From: UBA4416 sp036676295
Lineage (GTDB): Bacteria; Bacteroidota; Bacteroidia; B-17B0; Aurantibacillaceae
Reading direction: 5' to 3'
DNA length: 64,000 bases
Assembly: GCA_036676295.1 (NCBI GenBank)
Contig: JAKFDE010000016.1
Location: 186,001 to 250,000 of the forward strand
Positions within the stretch are counted from its first letter, which is position 1; each line of letters begins with the position of its first letter. The position numbers and the translations under genes were made by a program. Below the pieces are notes generated by a model. The model did no database searches. It was not told the DNA's origin and saw only the letters and a list, made by a program, of their open reading frames with translations. Below, in pieces: positions 62,056 to 64,000 of this stretch.

Positions 62056-62715
62056 TTATTTACTTGCTGTAAACCAGCGATTATGCTCTATGGGGCGGTC
62101 TTCTTTAATAAAAGCACGATACCATCCTTGATCAATAATATTAGTTTTATACCCTAATTCTTGAAGAAACTTGATACAATCAATTTCCAATTGCAAGGTG
62201 TGTGTTTCTATAACAAAATAACAATTATTATTTATGATAGTATTACGCATACCCTGTAAAACATCTAATTCACCTCCATCAACATCAATTTTAAATAACA
62301 AAGACTTATCTTTCTCATGAAATAGTTCATCTATACTCAAATTTTTATCATCATTTAAGTTAGATACAAACTTAGCATAATGTTCGTAGTCAATTTTAAA
62401 TCCATTTAATTTAAAATGCTCTTCTTGTTCGGCTTTAAATTTGGTTTGAGCCTCAAACATATAAATATGTCCTGTTGCGTTAAACTTTTTGTATAACAAA
62501 CTATAGTAGCCATCAGATGCTCCAATATCAAAAAAATAATTACATATTTTAGAATAATCTTTAAATGGTTTTTGAATTTCTCTTTCATCCAAGCCAAGGA
62601 TTCTTTGGGCTTTTGAAGAAACATCTATATTCATTTTTAAACCTTTACCTATTCCTCCTTTAATGGTTTGGATTTGGCTGTCTCCAAAAATCATTTTTTT
62701 GATCGCTTTTTTCAT
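62056..62715 (-). CDS. FkbM family methyltransferase
   Basis: A 219-residue SAM-dependent methyltransferase of the FkbM type. Motif I is FFDIGASDGYYSLLY; the later LLFKIDVDGGELDVLQGM and YFVIETH are usual family marks. It would O-methylate a sugar or lipid carrier sugar of the locus. The frame continues from the acyltransferase gene with a 31-bp gap. Confidence 0.88.
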   Translation of the reverse strand: MKKAIKKMIFGDSQIQTIKGGIGKGLKMNIDVSSKAQRILGLDEREIQKPFKDYSKICNYFFDIGASDGYYSLLYKKFNATGHIYMFEAQTKFKAEQEEHFKLNGFKIDYEHYAKFVSNLNDDKNLSIDELFHEKDKSLLFKIDVDGGELDVLQGMRNTIINNNCYFVIETHTLQLEIDCIKFLQELGYKTNIIDQGWYRAFIKEDRPIEHNRWFTASK

Positions 62716-62746
62716 TTTAATAATTCCGATTTAATAATTTATTGTT

Positions 62747-63847
62747 TTAGACTTGTAACGACGCGCTTTTAAATTTATACTTGTTTTTAGGATAATATTT
62801 CTCCCTTAATTTTAAAGCTGGTATTTCAATTATTTTTGACATTAATACACCTGAAAGGATACTGCCACCTAAGTATAAAATAGAAAATAAAATTTGATTA
62901 AAGTTTATTGTATTGGGGTCAAATAATTGAGTTAAATGTTTTAAAAAAAGCATATGAAATAAATATATCGTGTAAGAATAAATGCCAACCCAAGCAATGA
63001 AACTGAAAATGCTTTTTGAAATAACATTATTAAAAATCGGGTAAGTTTTTTTGTTTGTAATAAATACTGAATTTACAATACCAAAACCAATATATAATAG
63101 AGTAAACCCAATAGTACTAATGAAATAAGATTTAACGGAGAAAATAAATGGAACTGATAATAATACTAAAGAAAAAACAATAAGGATATTGGTATACTTA
63201 GAGAAAAAAGTATCGAATCTATCACGAGCTAAATGGTATTGAGCCGCCAAAAAAACACCAAATAGCATTGAGTCTAATCTTAAATGAGTTGGAAAATGAT
63301 GAATTCTAACAGAATATTCTGGGTGTCTGTAGTGAGTGAGTATTCTTAAAATAAAACAAAGAATAAAAAATACAAAGCAAAATAAAGAAATATCCTTCAA
63401 AGAAATGCTTTTTTTGAATTTGATATAAAGAACTACTGATATTATTAGAAAAAAATAAAAATGTTCTTCAACGGCCAGCGACCATGTTTGACCCCAGACG
63501 GCACTGGTATAATTTTGGGTAAACGTTATTTCGCACAAATACCTTAGCAGTTGTTTAGTGTCTAAGCTATGTGTAAAAAAATCAATGATAAACGAAATTA
63601 TTAGCAGTGCAAAAAATGAAGGATAGATCTTAAACCCTCTTCTAATTAAAAAAAGTTTAGCATCTATTTCATTATATTTTTTATACTCAATAAAAAGCAG
63701 TCCGGATACAAGGAATCCACTCAATACAAAAAACAGATCAACTCCCATCCATCCGGCTTTATGCAAAATTGGAGACATGGGATGATGACTAAAGAGCACC
63801 AAAAGTATTGCAATCCCTCTTAAAAAATCAATTTCTTTAATTCTCAT
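62747..63847 (-). CDS. Acyltransferase family 3 membrane protein (OafA/YrhL-like)
   Basis: A 366-residue protein with about ten membrane helices. It starts RIKEIDFLRGIAILLVLFSHH, cut here to IDFLRGIAILLVL, with the catalytic-type His in FSHH, and GWMGVDLFFVLSGF. The RRGFKIYPSF segment also matches. It would transfer an acetyl or acyl group to a polysaccharide sugar. It lies in the operon, 15 bp after the partial glycosyltransferase. Confidence 0.92.
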   Translation of the reverse strand: MRIKEIDFLRGIAILLVLFSHHPMSPILHKAGWMGVDLFFVLSGFLVSGLLFIEYKKYNEIDAKLFLIRRGFKIYPSFFALLIISFIIDFFTHSLDTKQLLRYLCEITFTQNYTSAVWGQTWSLAVEEHFYFFLIISVVLYIKFKKSISLKDISLFCFVFFILCFILRILTHYRHPEYSVRIHHFPTHLRLDSMLFGVFLAAQYHLARDRFDTFFSKYTNILIVFSLVLLSVPFIFSVKSYFISTIGFTLLYIGFGIVNSVFITNKKTYPIFNNVISKSIFSFIAWVGIYSYTIYLFHMLFLKHLTQLFDPNTINFNQILFSILYLGGSILSGVLMSKIIEIPALKLREKYYPKNKYKFKSASLQV

Positions 63848-63862
63848 AATTTCCAGTCTAAA

Positions 63863-64000
63863 TTACAAAGTTAATTTATCAAGAAACGTTTTCTGCCTCT
63901 GATTATATTCTTTCCAAGAGTACTTCAAAGCAGCTGCACGGGCACTAAGACGAATAGCTGTCCATTCATCGACATTTTTATTACATAATCTTGTTATTGC
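63863..64000 (-). CDS. Glycosyltransferase, C-terminal end only (truncated by window edge)
   Basis: Forty-five residues read from the window edge to the TAA at 63863, ending RAAALKYSWKEYNQR and KLTL. The stretch is typical of the last helix of GT4-type enzymes. It is the first gene of the visible operon on this strand. Confidence 0.6.
   Translation of the reverse strand, partial: AITRLCNKNVDEWTAIRLSARAAALKYSWKEYNQRQKTFLDKLTL

Overview
The window is chromosomal DNA of a low-GC Bacteroidota bacterium. The evidence is a PorP/SprF protein of the type IX secretion system (T9SS), secreted proteins with type A and type B T9SS sorting domains, a TonB-dependent receptor with a carboxypeptidase-like plug extension, DUF5686 and M49 peptidase families, promoters of the TTG-N17-20-TAnnTTTG type, and mostly no Shine-Dalgarno sequences. 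Menaquinone appears to be made by the futalosine route (mqnC, mqnD and mqnB are here). No tRNA, rRNA, CRISPR array, transposase or phage gene was seen. Most of the window is core chromosome with tight gene packing.

Layout. 1-2.7 kb (minus): mqnC, a short-chain dehydrogenase and a truncated TonB receptor in tandem. 2.8-7.7 kb: a double-OmpA protein, an arginase-fold protein with a degenerate metal site, an Hsp20 chaperone behind a sigma54-like promoter, and an M13 peptidase. 7.8-10.5 kb: mqnD-mqnB divergent from queD-folE. 10.5-16.9 kb: WbqC-like protein, signal peptidase I, a small unknown protein, a 905-residue tandem D-Ala-D-Ala ligase, and an outer-membrane barrel. 17.0-19.6 kb: a Cas4-like/exonuclease protein coupled to a glycosyltransferase. 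20.3-22.8 kb: mntR-mntH manganese operon with a palindromic operator. 22.9-29.6 kb: lptB, a DUF5686 outer-membrane protein, a carotenoid/retinol-type oxidoreductase, a flavoredoxin and small proteins. 29.7-37.1 kb: M49 peptidase, a secreted unknown, then the peroxide cluster oxyR<>katG-osmC. 37.2-44.9 kb: exonuclease-fused dnaE, a PH-domain protein, PadR plus membrane protein, and exonuclease III flanked by repeats. 44.9-52.5 kb: GHMP kinase, glycosyltransferase, catalytically dead M16 protein, MerR, PBP1C, PorP/SprF. 52.5-59.9 kb: a CotH-type T9SS substrate, an amidophosphoribosyltransferase and a T9SS type A surface protein. 59.9-64 kb: a surface polysaccharide operon running off the right edge.

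Functional themes are envelope building (Ddl, PBP1C, LepB, LptB, BamA-like barrel, polysaccharide genes, T9SS), oxidative and metal stress (OxyR, KatG, OsmC, MntR/MntH, Hsp20) and cofactor synthesis (menaquinone, GTP-derived pterins/queuosine). The most unusual items are the tandem ligase, the arginase-like and M16-like pseudoenzymes, the sigma54-like hsp20 control region, heptad (7-bp period) repeats touching gene ends, a palindromic ACACCTGTCAGG repeat on both sides of exonuclease III, and a terminator that abuts the start codon of pbpC. I did not find a clearly new multi-gene system. The best candidates are the PadR/HWPGA-membrane pair and the PorP-paired CotH-type substrate.
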